DNA of 64,000 nucleotides from Pleodorina starrii (GCA_030267565.1 BRXU01000002.1:1426001-1490000), one strand, 5' to 3'; shown: positions 1 through 12,516, numbered from the stretch's first letter. The notes: a model not told the origin generated them from the sequence alone. Numbers and translations are program-made.

Positions 1-101
1 TTGTACGGCAGCAGCTCGTCCTTTTGCGCAGGCTTGGAGGCTTTTGTGCCATAACATTGCGCATATGATACCGATGGACACATGAACATATCGATACAAG
101 A

Positions 102-1982
102 ATGTTTGGGTTACTGTACAACTTTTACAAGTTCTGCAAGAAAAAGTCAGAACGCAAGATTACGCTTGCACTTCTAGGCCTCGATAACGCAGGCAAGACA
201 ACTTTATTGAATACTATCAAGGGCGAGGTAGAAGCAGAGACAAGTCCGACGTTTGGGTTTAACAGCTCGACGCTGCAGGAGGGCAAATACAAGATAGAAG
301 TGTTTGACTTAGGTGGAGGGAAGACATTTCGAAGTGTCTGGTCTAAATATTTGGCGGAGGTTCACGCCATTGTCTACGTCGTGGACGCGGCCGATGCCCA
401 GCGCTTCGAGGAGTCAAAGAAGGCCCTGAATGACGCCCTGGAGTGCCATTATATGCGCGAGAAGGCAATCCTTATTTTCGCAAACAAGCAAGACATGTCG
501 ACGGCGTCCACGGCAGCCGAAGTGGTCAAGGGCCTCGGCCTAGCCACCTGCCGAAACAGCCACAATGTCATTCCCTGCACCGCAAAGACACCATCGGGAA
601 CCCCGGTCGACGGCCGCCTGCGGGACGGCCTCCGGTGGCTCACCTCATCCATAGACCGCGAGTACGGCAGGCTGAACGCACGGGTCCAGGCCGAAGCGGA
701 GGAGGTCCGGCAGGAGGAGGCGCGCAAGAAGAAGGAGCGCGAGGAACGGTTAAGGCGGCAGCGCGAGGAGCGGGCGCGGCAGCAGAAGGAGGAGGAGGAG
801 CGGGCCCGGATGGTAGAGAAGGAGAACGCCCTGCACAACGGCCAGGGGCCCGCACTCCTGGCGCCGCCCGCCGACGGCCAACTGCAGCCGCAGCCGCTGC
901 AACCAATCCAGCCGCCGCAACCGCTGCAACCAATACAGCCGCCGGACCCGCTGCAGGACGGCGGGAAAACGCAGGCATTACATCAGGGTGTCACGCTAGG
1001 CTTGCCCCACACTATAGAGAGGTAAGCGGCCTGCATTGTACGAGCTTGGCCTGATCGAGCCATGGGACAGGAACACCAGAATTCGTCACGTTGGCCGAAA
1101 GAAGGCTGCTGCGCTGCGCGCTGGGCTGCTGTGCCAGCCTCTGCACGCGCCACCGGGCCTGGATGTCCTGGCACGCCCCGAGCAACGAACCTTGCCAGCG
1201 CGGGGCAACCTGCGCTTCCTAGGGGTCCTGTCATCCAGCGGCGTCCACGCCTACGCAAGCCCCGCACACCGCCGCACGAGATGCTCAGCAGCCGGGATGC
1301 TCGGGAAGCCTTCCCACCATACCGGTATGCCATCACACAAACTGACCAGAGCACTCGAAACTGCCGTGCTCCCATTGATCGCAGCCCCGGCAAGCTGCCG
1401 GTACCTCGGCGCGCCCTCGGCACGCCCGCCAGCGACCTGGGGCCGTCCACCCAAGATCCGGGGTCGGCAATGGGGACCCCTCCCGCGGCTGTGTGCGACG
1501 GCGTCCCGGCGGCCGCCGCGGCCGCACGGAGCGCCCCGCCGGCTGCACCTCGCAGCAACCCGGCCCCCAGACCATCCTCTGCACAAATAGCCAGTGAAAA
1601 GGCCGGCGGTTGCGGCGGCGGCGGTGCTGGCGGTGGCGGCGATGGCGTGCCAACAGCTTCCACTTCCATGCCTACAGCATCGGCGGCATCGGCGGCAGCA
1701 GGACGGCCCGCGTCCGCGGGTCGTGGCAGTGCGGGCGACGGCGGCGGCAGCGGGTGTCCGTCTCCGCCCCGGCCGGCATCCGCAGGGTCGCGGGCGGCAG
1801 GTCCAGCGGCGGAGGGGTCCGAGGAGGCGAACCGGCCGAGGTCAGCGTTGGAGTCCTCGGGCGGGCTGGCCGCTGGGGGCAACTCCGATGCGGTGCTGCG
1901 GGGGAGCTTCAGCAGTCTGGCACAGAACAAAGTGGCGCCGGCACCGATGGGGAACGGGGTTGCACAAGATGTGGCGGCATAG
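102..1982 (+). CDS. ARL13: ARL13-type ciliary small GTPase (two exons)
   Basis: Predicted Arf-like GTPase of the ARL13/ARL13B group; in other organisms this protein sits in the ciliary membrane and acts as exchange factor for ARL3. Exon 1 (102-1021) gives an N-terminal FCKKK with a possible palmitoylated Cys12, P-loop GLDNAGKT (26-33), FDLGGG (68-73) with Gly where ordinary Arf proteins carry the catalytic Gln (an ARL13B hallmark), NKQD (128-131), a charged coiled coil (about 190-245) and a PQ-rich stretch. The ATG-led frame stops at 1025, but GAG|GTAAGC at 1022 is a good donor. The same frame reopens downstream and, after an acceptor at 1222 (or 1198, equally in phase), runs to 1982. This second exon is Ala/Ser/Gly rich and ends with KVAPAP, resembling the RVxP ciliary-targeting motif of ARL13B. 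Predicted length about 559 aa. The G domain is certain; the joined C-terminus is inference. Confidence 0.85.
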
Positions 1983-4299
1983 CGCAGGCGCCAGCGAATT
2001 TGCGGGTGGCGCTCCTGAGTTTGTGGTTAGGGAGAGGCAGGGGACAGGACCGGAGTAGCAAATGCGATCCGGCGTGACTGTTAGGTGATCCAGGTATACC
2101 GATAAGGACAGCGGAAGACGACTTGTCGCAGGCGGATGGAGGCTGGGCTCGGGAACCGCTGGAGTTGCGCATGCGCCAAGAGGGCGCATAGCGCAAGATT
2201 TCATGTACTTCACGACAGTGCACGTGCGTACCGCATTCTTTTGGGGGGTGAACTGCGAGGAAGCGGCCCCTGATGCTTCTGACGGCGCTACCCGCGACGT
2301 ACAGGAGCCAGGGTGGCGTGTACAGCATTCATGCGCATGACACTGGAACCAATTGTCTCGTAACTAGCATTTGACGTTATGTAGCCAGTCGCGGGGTTCT
2401 TTTCTGCCTTGCCCGACTGGCCGTTGCTGCTGCTGTGGGGCGTTCAGCGCCCCGGCCCCAATCAGACACAGGCCTCACCCTGCCTTGCTGCTCATCGCCC
2501 GGCTGCGTAGTGACATATCTATTTATCTGGGTCTTGTGCTCGCCATGCCTTCTTTACTCTGCCATACGGTGATTATGGGGAATGTACTGTGCGGGAAGCC
2601 TTGGCGCGTTTATGCGACCAGATTTCGGTAAGGCTGCTGGCTCCGACTGCACCTGCGCATTGCGCCCCGAAAATCCAATTTGTATGACGCCGTTATGGTA
2701 GTTAGTTCCATTGAAGTGCGCTGCAGACGGCTGTGTGCAAGTTGATTGATTGTGGGCTCAGATCCGAAAGCAATTTCGGGGAACACGTTGGGGCCGCGAT
2801 TTCCTGTACTCGACAGGGCAGTACAAGTCCGAAAGATGGCCACCTCGGCCATGCGCACGGAGCCTTGCATTTTTAACGAAGCGGGTTCGGGCTGCAAGCA
2901 AATGTGTTCAGTTGCGTCCCTTCCTCGTTCAGCCAAGCCATACCTGGCCAGTATCGAGGTGGCCCTCACTTATCGTCGCTTGCGTCAGCTTCACGCCGCA
3001 CTGCCAACTTCGAACATACACTTCATCACCGCCTTCAACTATTGCCCCAGCGGTACCTAACACTGCAGACCTCCCAATAGCTCCCTTGTCTTCATGGGGG
3101 GACAGCCCAGACACGCCAGCCCGCCTCCGTACGCGCCTAATGCAGCGCCCGGCCACCGCCGCACCAGAGTCCACCGCACAGCTGGTGAAGCTGCCGACGG
3201 CCCCAAACCGAACCGCCGCTCACTGCGCCACAGACCCCGCACAGCGCGATTCATATTCACCAACAGATCCGCCTCGCAGACCCGCAAAAATTCCGCCAAA
3301 TTGGTCACACAGCAATCCGCACAGCGTCGTGGACAGTGGCCACGTTGTGCAGCGGGCGCCGTGTAGAGAGGACGCACACTATGGTGCTGCGCTGTTCGTA
3401 AAAATAGGGCACGCAACACACGCAACAAAACGCGCCACGGCTCTCCGCAATGCGTCGTGCGGTGCGCTTTGAAGCGCCCGGCTCGCCGCTCCACCCTACG
3501 TCACCGAAAATGAAGGCACGACTAGGGAGAGCCCAGCCAAAGATCATGTCCGCCATACCTACTGCCTAACCTTGCAATACGAAGGAGCGCTGACACCCGA
3601 AATTAGCACCATGGCCGCCAGCTCTCGTTCACTTCTTTCAAGACCCGCAGGTGAGCATCCACGCTCAACCACCCTGTAACCCACCTTTGTGCGTGGTCCT
3701 CTAGAGCCCTCCAAAAAACCGAGGCCCAGGACAATTCCTGGAGCGACATATGCTTAGTCTCACCTATGCGAACGAACGCACGCATGCCTGGGAACACAGT
3801 CCCTTGCACCGTCCCTCGCCCCTAATGGCTAGCGCAGTAAAGTCACGTGCACCACCCGACAGCCTGTCCCCAGCTGCCAAATCAAACATCCACATCGCTG
3901 CTTTGCGGACCGGCCAACGGAACACTTACTTAAGATGCCGCACGAACTCCACTGAAACGTGACAGCTTGTCAGCGGCCGCCCCGTGGGAACCCCTCTCCT
4001 GCTTTCGCCGTTTTATCACACCCACACACGACACCGGTCCCGCTCCCAAGCAAGGAAGCTATCCGTGCTTGGGAGCGGGGCTGGTCCACAATTCTGTGGC
4101 CCAGGACGTACAGCACAGGCAGACACAGGATCATGCGCGAACTCCCAGACCCTCACCCCCACGCGCTCTGCCCTGCATGCTGCAAGCCCTCACCCCACCC
4201 GCCCATTTTGCACGGCGCCGTCTCCCCAGCATGAAGTCACTAAAATGCGCGAGCGCAGGTGTGCAGTCCTACAACGCCCTTAAGAGGCATGCCACTGGA
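1983..4299. other. Convergent intergenic spacer, no supported gene
   Basis: Lies between the 3' ends of the ARL13 gene (+) and the STRAP gene (-). Only short, low-quality reading frames are present, with no domain and no consistent splice chain. It contains one strong hairpin at 4039-4079 (listed separately). Confidence 0.6.
4039..4079. repeat. Perfect 14-bp stem-loop
   Basis: cccgctcccaagca (4039-4052) is exactly complementary to 4066-4079, leaving a 13-nt loop. It lies about 220 bp beyond the STRAP stop codon, so it could be in that transcript's 3' UTR. No function is evident. Confidence 0.6.
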
Positions 4300-6044
4300 C
4301 TATGGAGCTGCTGCAGGCTCCGTGCAGTCCGGAAACCAAATCCTAATGGTGCCGTCCTCGGATCCGCTCGCATACGCATCGTACGTCGGCGCCCAGCGAA
4401 TGGTGTGCACGGGCCCGTGGTGGCCCTTGTTGCACTCCAGTTCCTGCGTAAATACGTAAGGGGCATGTCGCGGACCCGGTGTTCCTTGGCATAAGGGGTA
4501 GCATAGCTCCTTACAATGTGGGTCCGCCAGATCGGGCGGATGTGGCCCCGGATTCGGACGCTCAACTCAAAGCCTCCCCTATGTGAATACCCTGGCGACC
4601 GTGCACATGACCGATACCTAAAACATGACTGTCTGAGGCACATCTGGTCTGTTGGTATGAACTACTGGCGGGTTCACGGTCTCAAAAGCGAGCAGCCTGG
4701 ACGATGGGTCACCTCAAAATGAAAAAGACCCCTTCTGCATGCCCATCTCGCACCTGGCCGGTGTCATAGTCGTACAGGTGGACCCACATGTCCTCGCCGC
4801 CAGCCACGAACTTGCGCTTGGAAGGGCAGTAGCTTGCCGACTCCGCAGGGGCGGTCAGCTTGTGCTGCTTCACCTTCTGCAGCGAAGCTGCATCGAAGAA
4901 GCGCACGTAAGCGCCCTCGGCCGTGGTTATGTGCTGCTGGTCAAACGAGACCTGCATGACAAGCAAGAAGGTGGAGGGCGGTTGGAGCAGGACAGTGTTA
5001 CCTTTACGCAGCCTGGTTGGACGCCAACCTAAAGCGCGGCAGGCGGGTTATTGATCGTGACGGCGGGGAATTCGTACCTCGATTGAGGTGACGGACGTTG
5101 TCGTCTCGATAGCCTGCGCCAGCTGCAGTGAGCGCAGGTCGTAAACCCTGCGGGTCAACATAGCAGTGGAACCGTTTTATCTTCATAGGACACTTCACGC
5201 GCCTCATGCGCAGCTACACGGGTGCAGGCACTGTAGCCCTCGCTTTACCCTGAAACACGTTCCGTCACCCTCCGCTGCCCGTCCCCTCCGATCAGAAGAC
5301 AGTCAAATACCCTCACGCACGTACCCAATGCCTGGTTTATCAGCGTGGCTGCAGATGACAAGGTTGTCATCCTGAATGAAGTTTACGGAACGGATTCCCG
5401 CCTGGGCAGCCGGTAGTTTGAGCGGTTCCGCATCCGGCCTCTCAAGGTCATAGATCCGCACAATTTTTTCCATTCCTGTTCAGAGCAGACTGCTGGTTAG
5501 CGCCCGCCCCAAGAAAGGCCAGGTAGATCGTCCGGTTGTGACCCAGAGGGTCTTTGTTTCTTACCTCCAGTCACTAGCTTCGAAGATCCATGGAAAGAGA
5601 AGTTCACGCAGCGAACGATGTGATTGTGCTGAAATTCGTGTAGCTGTGAGCCGCCGCACGCGTCCCAGATTCTTGCAGTAAAGTCCGCTGAGCCCGTCGC
5701 GCATTTAAGCGCCGGGGTATCCAGCACGCACGCCCATACAGCACCCTGGGAATAGAAAATTGGGCGCCCTTTGCATGTGCAGGTCGCAGCTAACGAAATT
5801 TGCTGACCAAGCAAGGTCCTCCTTCGCCGCCTCAATAAGTGTACCTCTTGTGCATACGACCACATACCTTGTGGCCCTCAAATGTCCCATACCAGTCACC
5901 GTTCTCGCCGTGTCTCAACATTGGTTTCCCGTCCTTTGAAGCTGAAGCCAGAAAGTAACCCTCAGGTGTATTCTGGCTGTAGTTAATCTCCACGATGGGC
6001 CTCGTGTGGCCATGGCAGACGATCGGCACGCGTTTGTTGCTCAT
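4300..6044 (-). CDS. STRAP: STRAP/unrip-like WD40-repeat protein (six exons)
   Basis: WD40 beta-propeller protein resembling serine-threonine kinase receptor-associated protein (STRAP/unrip), known elsewhere as an SMN-complex component and kinase-receptor scaffold. Phase-consistent exons on the minus strand: 6044-5868, 5745-5565, 5475-5325, 5147-5078, 4951-4754 and 4443-4300, giving about 306 aa (animal STRAP is about 350). Diagnostic pieces in order are [92 protein letters not shown], and the final blade with [11 protein letters not shown] and [11 protein letters not shown]. The start is the first ATG (MSNKR), just before the first GH..PI repeat. The exon 3-4 junction is the least certain. 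Confidence 0.9.
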
Positions 6045-7391
6045 TGTTTCCAGCAAAATGTGTTGTTAGAAGCGCAGGTGTACAAGTTTCAAATATGCAG
6101 TGCTGCCTACCTACTGACCCCTAGTAACCCAGTCAACCCCGAATCCTAGGCCGTGGGCGGTCTGCTTTCAGTGTTTCGCGTTAAGAGATCGTTTATGAAG
6201 TCGCGTTGATGAAGCAGTCCCCAGCCGTCGGTCCCTCTATACGATAAGATTATGCCCCCACTTGTTCTTGTGAGGTCGGTGCTGGTCAAGCTCAAACCAC
6301 ACGGGACAGGCTTCGCAAGAAATTGTACGATGCTCGGCCCTGTACAACAAAATGCTATAACGAGTAGGGTGCTTGTGCAAACAGTTGGCTTCCGTCGCGT
6401 GGCATGATATTATTCATGGCCTCCGGCAGCAGGTGATGCGGAAGTTCCTCGAATCCTCGGCGCGTGACGCATGTTTTGCGGTGGCTATAATTGGTTTGTT
6501 ACAACTAGCTAAGCTTGGCAGTAAAGCTAGGTAGATCTATCACTGCATGAGGAGACATACTCATAAGAATACGTCCCGAGACGCCGAGAGTGACCGTAAT
6601 TCGGCTGTTGGTTAGGGTTGGTTAGCGCCGTTGGTTGTGGCGCTCGATTCAATCACGGGAACGTGTCGACCTGCTTAGCACTGACCGTCTCGATCGATTT
6701 TAAGCGCCGATGGTGTTCTGAAAATACATGCATACGCGGGCATAGCGGTTCTCAGCCCTGATCGGAACGGTTCGGACTGCCCCGGACCCTTAGCCTTGGG
6801 CATGCAGTAGGTAGCGGCCTTGCATGACGCTGAGGGCTGCACCGAAGCCGCTCTTTCGCAAAGTACATTGCACCGCCATGTATGTGTGCCACAACGCGGA
6901 CGCCCACAAGTTCTGCGCGCCGCTGAGCATCCACCCGCACGCCCGTGCCGGCCTTGCTAGCCCTGCTAGCCTGGCCCGTCCACCAGCCGTTCAGAAGTAA
7001 ACTATGAAGTCTGGGTTCCTGGCAGTCGGCTCCGCGGCCTCAGGATTGTGGGCCCCTGCGGGCCCCAGGCTCTAGCGCAACCGCAACGCAACGCCAAAGT
7101 AGTTGGCAAGGAAGCGAACAGTGCACGACAGCGGACTCGGCGTATCGGCACTAGACAGAGCCTTCAGCACTCGTCGCAACGTTTGCAAAGTTTCTTCCCT
7201 TCATTGTTCCCCATTGTCTCCAGACCACAGCATTCGAGGTTTGCAGAGAGGGGCCGCGAAAAAATTGCTGTGCTTGGACGTTGGACCACTGGAGAAGATA
7301 GTCAGTCTGCGCTTGCCTTCAATGATAGGATGAAATATGTTCTCCCAGGTGGTGTCCTACCCTCAGCATCCTGAGGGCTGTAAACTAGACT
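6045..7391. other. Spacer upstream of STRAP, no supported gene
   Basis: About 1.3 kb holding the presumed STRAP promoter (read on the minus strand) and then anonymous sequence up to the LINE fragment. No conserved protein, RNA gene or clear repeat was seen. Confidence 0.5.
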
Positions 7392-8135
7392 GACGCCCCG
7401 TCGTACAGATCCATGCCGCTTCGGGGCATTGGTGCGCTTTTGCCGAAGGATGCAAGCTTGATGTTGAGGCGCTGATGGACACCCTCAGGGGTCGTGTTAA
7501 TGACGACTGGAGCAGCGACAGGTTGGCTGTGGACCCGAGCGCTTTCGTTACGGACGGTAGAAAGCCCGGTGTTAAGATGTGTCGCCACAAACATTGGATG
7601 GGGCTGCCGAAGCGTTTTGAGGGTTACATCCCCCTGGCGCACCATCGTTCTTTACTTCGTTTTCGTTTGTGTGTTTCTGCTTTGGCGATTAACAGCGAGA
7701 GTAGCCGGTCTAGGGAGCTCCGTGTTTGCAAAGCGTGTCGCTCTGACGGTGCGGTCGAGGATGAGAAGCATTTTCTGTTGGAGTGTTCTGCCCTTGTGTC
7801 AGCACGGCAGATGCTTTGGGACTTAGGCGTACCCAATACTGCGAGTGTTCACGATGTCATGCAAGTCGACGATCAGCGCGGCCTTGCGAAAGCTATCTTT
7901 GAGATGTTCAGTCTGCGGCAAGAACGCATTTCATCTTGAGAAGTTTGTTTTTGTGCGATCTCACACAGTTTACGTTCCATTGCACCACTTTCGTTATGAG
8001 ACGTTTGTGCTGTCATTTTGTTTTTGTTTTTCTTTATCTTTTTCTGCGCGACTGAAGCGGTTCATGAGCCTCCGGGTTCGTTTGAGCCGTACGAGCTCAC
8101 TGAAGCTTGTAACATCCATCCATCCATCCGAAGGA
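7392..8135 (+). mobile_element. 5'-truncated LINE (non-LTR retrotransposon) 3' end
   Basis: Holds the last part of a non-LTR retrotransposon ORF, then an AT-richer 3' UTR, then a (CATC)n run at about 8112-8129 preceded by TTGTAA. Short microsatellite tails are typical of LINE 3' ends. No 5' portion (endonuclease or RT) is present upstream, as expected for a truncated insertion. The 5' boundary is uncertain; the frame is closed by a stop just before 7393. Confidence 0.7.
7393..7939 (+). pseudogene. LINE ORF2 C-terminal fragment (zinc-knuckle region)
   Basis: The frame is open from just after a stop at about 7390 to the stop at 7939, so it extends upstream of the first ATG at 7475. The peptide carries the C-terminal Cys/His cluster common to LINE polyproteins: VCKACRSDG, then DEKHFLLECSA (pattern CxxC...HxxxxC). 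No RT core or endonuclease is present. It is a remnant, not a host gene. Confidence 0.65.
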
Positions 8136-8670
8136 TGCAAAGCACTGTAAGGTGAGCATGACGGTCTTTTGCCTAATTGCCTTAGGCCACTACCGGTTGC
8201 GCGGTTGGGGTCGCAAGACTGCGGCCCAACCTGGCCCAACAAGACAAATTCAGCCCGGCCCCAGCCCGAAGATGCAGGTTATGCATAAGGTGTAGACAGA
8301 ATATTCTTTCAATGGAAACCACACGCTTAGTTTGGGCTATCCCTATGGACACGTCACGCATGTTTCGTCGACGTGCACATACGTCGGGACGGCTGACCAA
8401 AGGCTCACGAAAAGGGCAACTTCTCCATGATGAAACATTACAAGAAGATTTTGTCCTGCATTGGTTTTGATTTTGACGGGCATGATTCATCCTAAGATGT
8501 ATGGCGCGCGCGACTCCCGTGTGCAAAAAATGGATGGCGCAGTTCGTTAGCTTGTCGTCACCTTGAGTGCGCAGGCATTGCTGGATTATGCTGAGCCCTC
8601 AATTGCGCATGATGGTTTAGAACGTTGTGTGGGCACAGCATCGTCTTGTACGTGCCAGCAGCGACATAAC

Positions 8671-8773
8671 CGTTTATGATGCACAATGACTGTTGCATGG
8701 AGTGCAGAACGCGAGCGCGGCAGCGCTGCCGTTCTGAACTCCATGCAACAGTCATTGTGAATTATGATAAACG
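8671..8773. repeat. About 100-bp foldback (inverted repeat), MITE- or hairpin-RNA-like
   Basis: The left arm 8671-8711 and right arm 8730-8773 are near-perfect reverse complements, including an uninterrupted cacaatgactgttgcatgga core. There is one 3-nt indel near the outer end and a mismatch inside. The short GC-rich centre is itself nearly palindromic. It could be a foldback element or a hairpin-RNA precursor; no target duplication was identified. Confidence 0.7.
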
Positions 8774-8934
8774 TCACGTTCGTTGCAAAGTTGACGAACC
8801 GACTGCGCGCGAAGTGCTCCATACATCGTACCTCATCGGCGCACAAAAACAAGGATGGCTTGCAAAGAAAATATATAAAAGCGAACTCATATATATAGCT
8901 TAAGACAAGACTCGCCTTATCATCTGGAAGGGTT

Positions 8935-9168
8935 TTAACGTTTGAAAGTGTGCCAGTTTAGCGAAGTCCATTCGGCTACAAAGTCTTTCCTTGCTAGCTC
9001 ACGGTCAAAGGCCCAAACATATTTTATCTCTATAAGGGCCAAGAGAGCTGTAGCGGCTGTCTCTGCAGCGAACCCCCCAGCCATCTTGACTGCATCCTGC
9101 GTACCCAGCCTTCGATAAACGTGTTGGGCTATGAACTCATTATATCGGCACCCCGATGAGTAGGTCTG
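8935..9168 (-). CDS. Possible last exon of an unrecognised gene
   Basis: Minus-strand frame starting after a plausible acceptor (..TTTGCCGCCAG at 9174-9169) and ending at a stop at 8935. About 77 aa of protein-like composition: FIAQHVYRRLGTQDAVK followed by an Ala-rich helix and then YVWAFDRELARKDF. I do not recognise the family. No partner exon upstream could be joined with confidence, so this may be a gene relic or chance. Confidence 0.3.
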   Translation of the reverse strand, partial: QTYSSGCRYNEFIAQHVYRRLGTQDAVKMAGGFAAETAATALLALIEIKYVWAFDRELARKDFVAEWTSLNWHTFKR

Positions 9169-9810
9169 CTGGCGGCAAAGGGAGGGTCGATAATAAGGAT
9201 GGACCGCAGCCCGACAACAACCGTCGCTTCTTCCGGGTTTCCTTGACAGGGGGGAGGTGTTCAACACGTTCCACGACATGGTACATGCAGCTATCTTAGC
9301 AGCTCGGACGGGAACAGCGACATTAAAGGAGGTGTGTGGGCTTCCCGTTGCAGTCCCCTTCATTCTGTGCAGAACCTGATGAATCTCATGTCAATTATCT
9401 GGTATGAGTTCGAGACGTGTCGCAAATCAAATCGGCACGGGGTTCGCCACGAACGCCTTCCAATCCATCCGCTTTTTTTACGAATACCGATACATTGCAG
9501 ATTTACGCAGCCTGCATTAGATTCGGTCGTGTAAAGTGCCGTAAGACAGGCGGGTGGCGGCTTGTAACAGAGCGGCGAAACTGGTACGCTTTGCCTCGCT
9601 CGAACGGAAAGGATGATGTTCTGATGCCTCGTGCTCAAGCCTTTCTTTGGCGTTTGCAGGAAGAGCCATGTCCGCCACACACTGTACACTACGGAAAAAT
9701 TTCTTCGGTAGGATAGATGGTTATTTTTCAGCTTCCGGAACGACCCACCGTTTCCTACCTGACGGGGCCGACGTTCCGCACGCAGGTGCCCGCACGATTC
9801 TGATTCATGG

Positions 9811-12516
9811 ATGCTTGCGCCCGAGTTCTGCTACACCCTACCGCAGACGACTCGACAGTGCACCGGCCCTGCGCCGCCCGAGGATAACGGCGACGAGCTG
9901 CCTCGCGCCAGTTCAGCCCGGAGCAGGGGCAAGGCCGCGCAGCGAACGCAAGCCGCCAGCGTCCCCGCTTGCCATGCAGGCCTGCGCGACAACAGGTACG
10001 CACAACAGCGGCGGTCCTCAATCATCAATTGGGAAACCTGTGCGAAGATGTGCGAACTGGGTTGCTGCGTTCCATCGCGCCGCGATCACTCTCGTTTCCT
10101 GCATCGCATGGCTTGCGCAGGTCGCTGGTCGGACAGGCTGCGCCGGCGAGGCAGCACTCGGCCGGAGCCCGCGTGCAGCGGCTGCCCGCGAACCTGCGCG
10201 TTGCCAGCGCTGACGGCCGTGACACGGACAGTAACGATTGGGAGGACGATGAGCCGCAGGAGGAGGAGCAGCAGGGTCGGGGGCTGGAGGCCGACGAGCA
10301 GGAGGATGACGAGGAGGAGCAGCAGCTGCCGCCGCCGCCGCCGCGAGCGTTTAAGGGCCGCGTCGCTGCCGGTGCCGGCGCGTGGCGTGACACCCGGGCC
10401 GCCGCGGCGCAGGCCTACGGAGTAGGCAGCCGCAACGGCCGCGCCCAGGCGCTGCTCGGAGTGACGGCGGCGGCGGCAGCGGTGGAAGCTGCGGCGGGCG
10501 ATGGCGATCTGGATCTCGACGACGCGCAGACGCGCACGGCTCTCCACGCGGCCCAGGCGAGCCATTTTCATCTCTCCGTGTTGTTTGCAATGTGCGATGT
10601 GGGTCATTGGCTGTCGATGCTATCGTGCCAAAACCCAAGATTTGGCCGCAACCCAAGGTTGCGGCCTCCCACCCTCTGTGTGCGCCGACGCCCCGCCGTG
10701 GTGCACCGCCGGGCGAGAAGCGCCATTCACCCTTGTACTGCGCATCCGAGCGCGTCCCGTTGCGCGTTTGGCTTGTTCGCTTGCATGTTTGGGTCTCCGT
10801 GGCGCGCTCTGGGCCTGGAGGGGCGACTCCTCCTAAGCAAGCATTATGCTGCGCGACTGACGCACCGCGCGCGACCTTTCTTCCTCCGTGCCACCCTTAA
10901 GCAGGAGGTGCTGACCAACCCCGCGGCTGCTAGGATCCTGTTACGCCTCATGCGGCAGCAGGACAGTCTGCCGCAAGAGCGGTGTCAGGACGATGCTCCT
11001 GACCTGCGCGTCTCGGGGTCGTGCCGGCCACGCCGCCGCCGCCATGGCGGCGCTGAGGCGCATCTGGAGGAGGAGGCGCATCTGGAGGAGGAGGACGAGG
11101 GCGAGGAGGACGACGAGGAGGAGGACGGCGGCGGCGAGCTGGACGCGGACGAGCGGGAAGCGGCTGGGCACGCTGCGGGACCGTTGGGCGGGAAGGCCAA
11201 TCCTGCGAGGCCGTGGCAGGGGGAGCAGGTCGCCGGAGCATCAGGTGTGCGCTCCGCGCCACTTAACGAGGTGGGTCCCGTGGGAAAGGGGCTGTCCTGT
11301 TCATGTGCCCTCGAATGCTCGTCCATCTGCCCGCTTGGTCTGGCAGGGAGTTTGTGCAATGTTTTGGGGACTCGTCGACACCATGCTTCGACGCAACAAT
11401 TCTGCTGGCGGGGTCCTCGGTCGCGGTTCTGTGCCCTTCCTCTTGATGCTGTATGCTGCTTTCCTCCCATCGCTGCTGCAGGGTCGTGGACAGCGCCAGA
11501 TGGCGATGCAGCACCCGCAGAGCGTCGGCTACTCGCACCTGTCGTCACGAACCGCGCCATGGGCGTCCGCCGGCGGCGGCGGACGAAGCGATGTCGGCCA
11601 CAGGGCTTTCTTCCCGGGTCCGACCAGCTTTGCCAGTGGGATGGCGCCGCACAGCTCCGCGACGGGCGTCGCCGGTCGCGTGGGTAGCGCAGCGGCGATC
11701 GCCGGCCGGCAGGTGGGAATGGCGGGGCGCCTGGAGGGCTTCGGCGGTGGCGGTCAGGGGATGGGACGCTCCGCGGCACGTGCGCAGGCTGCCGGTGACG
11801 TGGCGGGCGAGGCGTGGGAGGAGGATGAAGCCGCGGAGCAGGGCGGGTGGCCGGACCAACTGGCTGGCGAGGATGACGATGAGGGTTGGGACGGGGAGGA
11901 AGGCCCGGAGGTGGCACGGCGGTATGGGGCAACGGCGGTGCGGCCGCCCCACATAACTGGCGCGCTGCGCGGCCGGGCGCGAAGCCGGGCGGCGGCGGCG
12001 GCGGCGCCGCCGCCGCCGCCCGGACCGACTTCGCTCGGCCGCCGCGGAGGGTCACCTCATCGAGGTCGGTCCGTCCGCCAACTGCCGCAAGAACAGCAGC
12101 TGCAGTACATGCCGTCCGCCGCGCAATTCAGTGCCGCGACCACGGCCGCCGCCGCTGCCGCGGCGGCCGTCGCGGCGGCCACGGCAGCGGGTGAGGCGCC
12201 GCTCAGGCTGGTGGGCCATCGCCACGGGCCCGTGTTGGGCAAGCGCAGTTGGCTGGAGAGCAACGGCGGCGGTGGTTTCGGAACAGACCCCGCCGGCGAG
12301 GCGGCCGAGGAGCTCCAGGCCTACCCGCACCCGTCGCACCTTCCCTACCAGGCCGCAATGCACCCCGCCGCCTACCCGCCGCCGCTGGTGCTTCGGCGGA
12401 TGGCAGAGGAGCTCCAGGCGTACCACAGCCGCTCCGCTGCCGCTGCGGCTGCTGCCGCGGCGGCGGTGGCCACCGTGCAGCCGCCCCGGGGCTACCACGG
12501 GCACATATTGTGCTGA
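9811..12516 (+). CDS. Low-complexity protein of unknown function (about four exons)
   Basis: A phase-consistent chain on the plus strand: exon 1 9811-9995 (ATG at 9811), exon 2 10121 to about 10598 (or 10577), exon 3 10905-11228, exon 4 11482-12516, about 670 aa. Supporting splice sites include ACAG|GTACGC at 9996, GCGCAG| at 10120, CTTAAGCAG| at 10904, GAGCAG|GTCGCC at 11229 and GCTGCAG| at 11481. The product has acidic stretches (exon 2 DDEPQEEEQQ; exon 3 runs of E and D), a short helix LTNPAAARILLRLMRQQD, then long Ala, Gly and His/Pro-rich segments ending GYHGHILC. No catalytic motif, signal peptide or membrane segment is visible. The acidic and Ala/Gln-rich composition resembles algal nuclear regulators, but that is only an impression. 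Confidence 0.5.

Larger units (their letters stand above)
8136..9810. other. Spacer with a long hairpin and a possible minus-strand exon
   Basis: No complete gene is supported. It contains the foldback at 8671-8773 and an unassigned minus-strand frame at 8935-9168 (both listed). The rest is anonymous. Confidence 0.45.
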
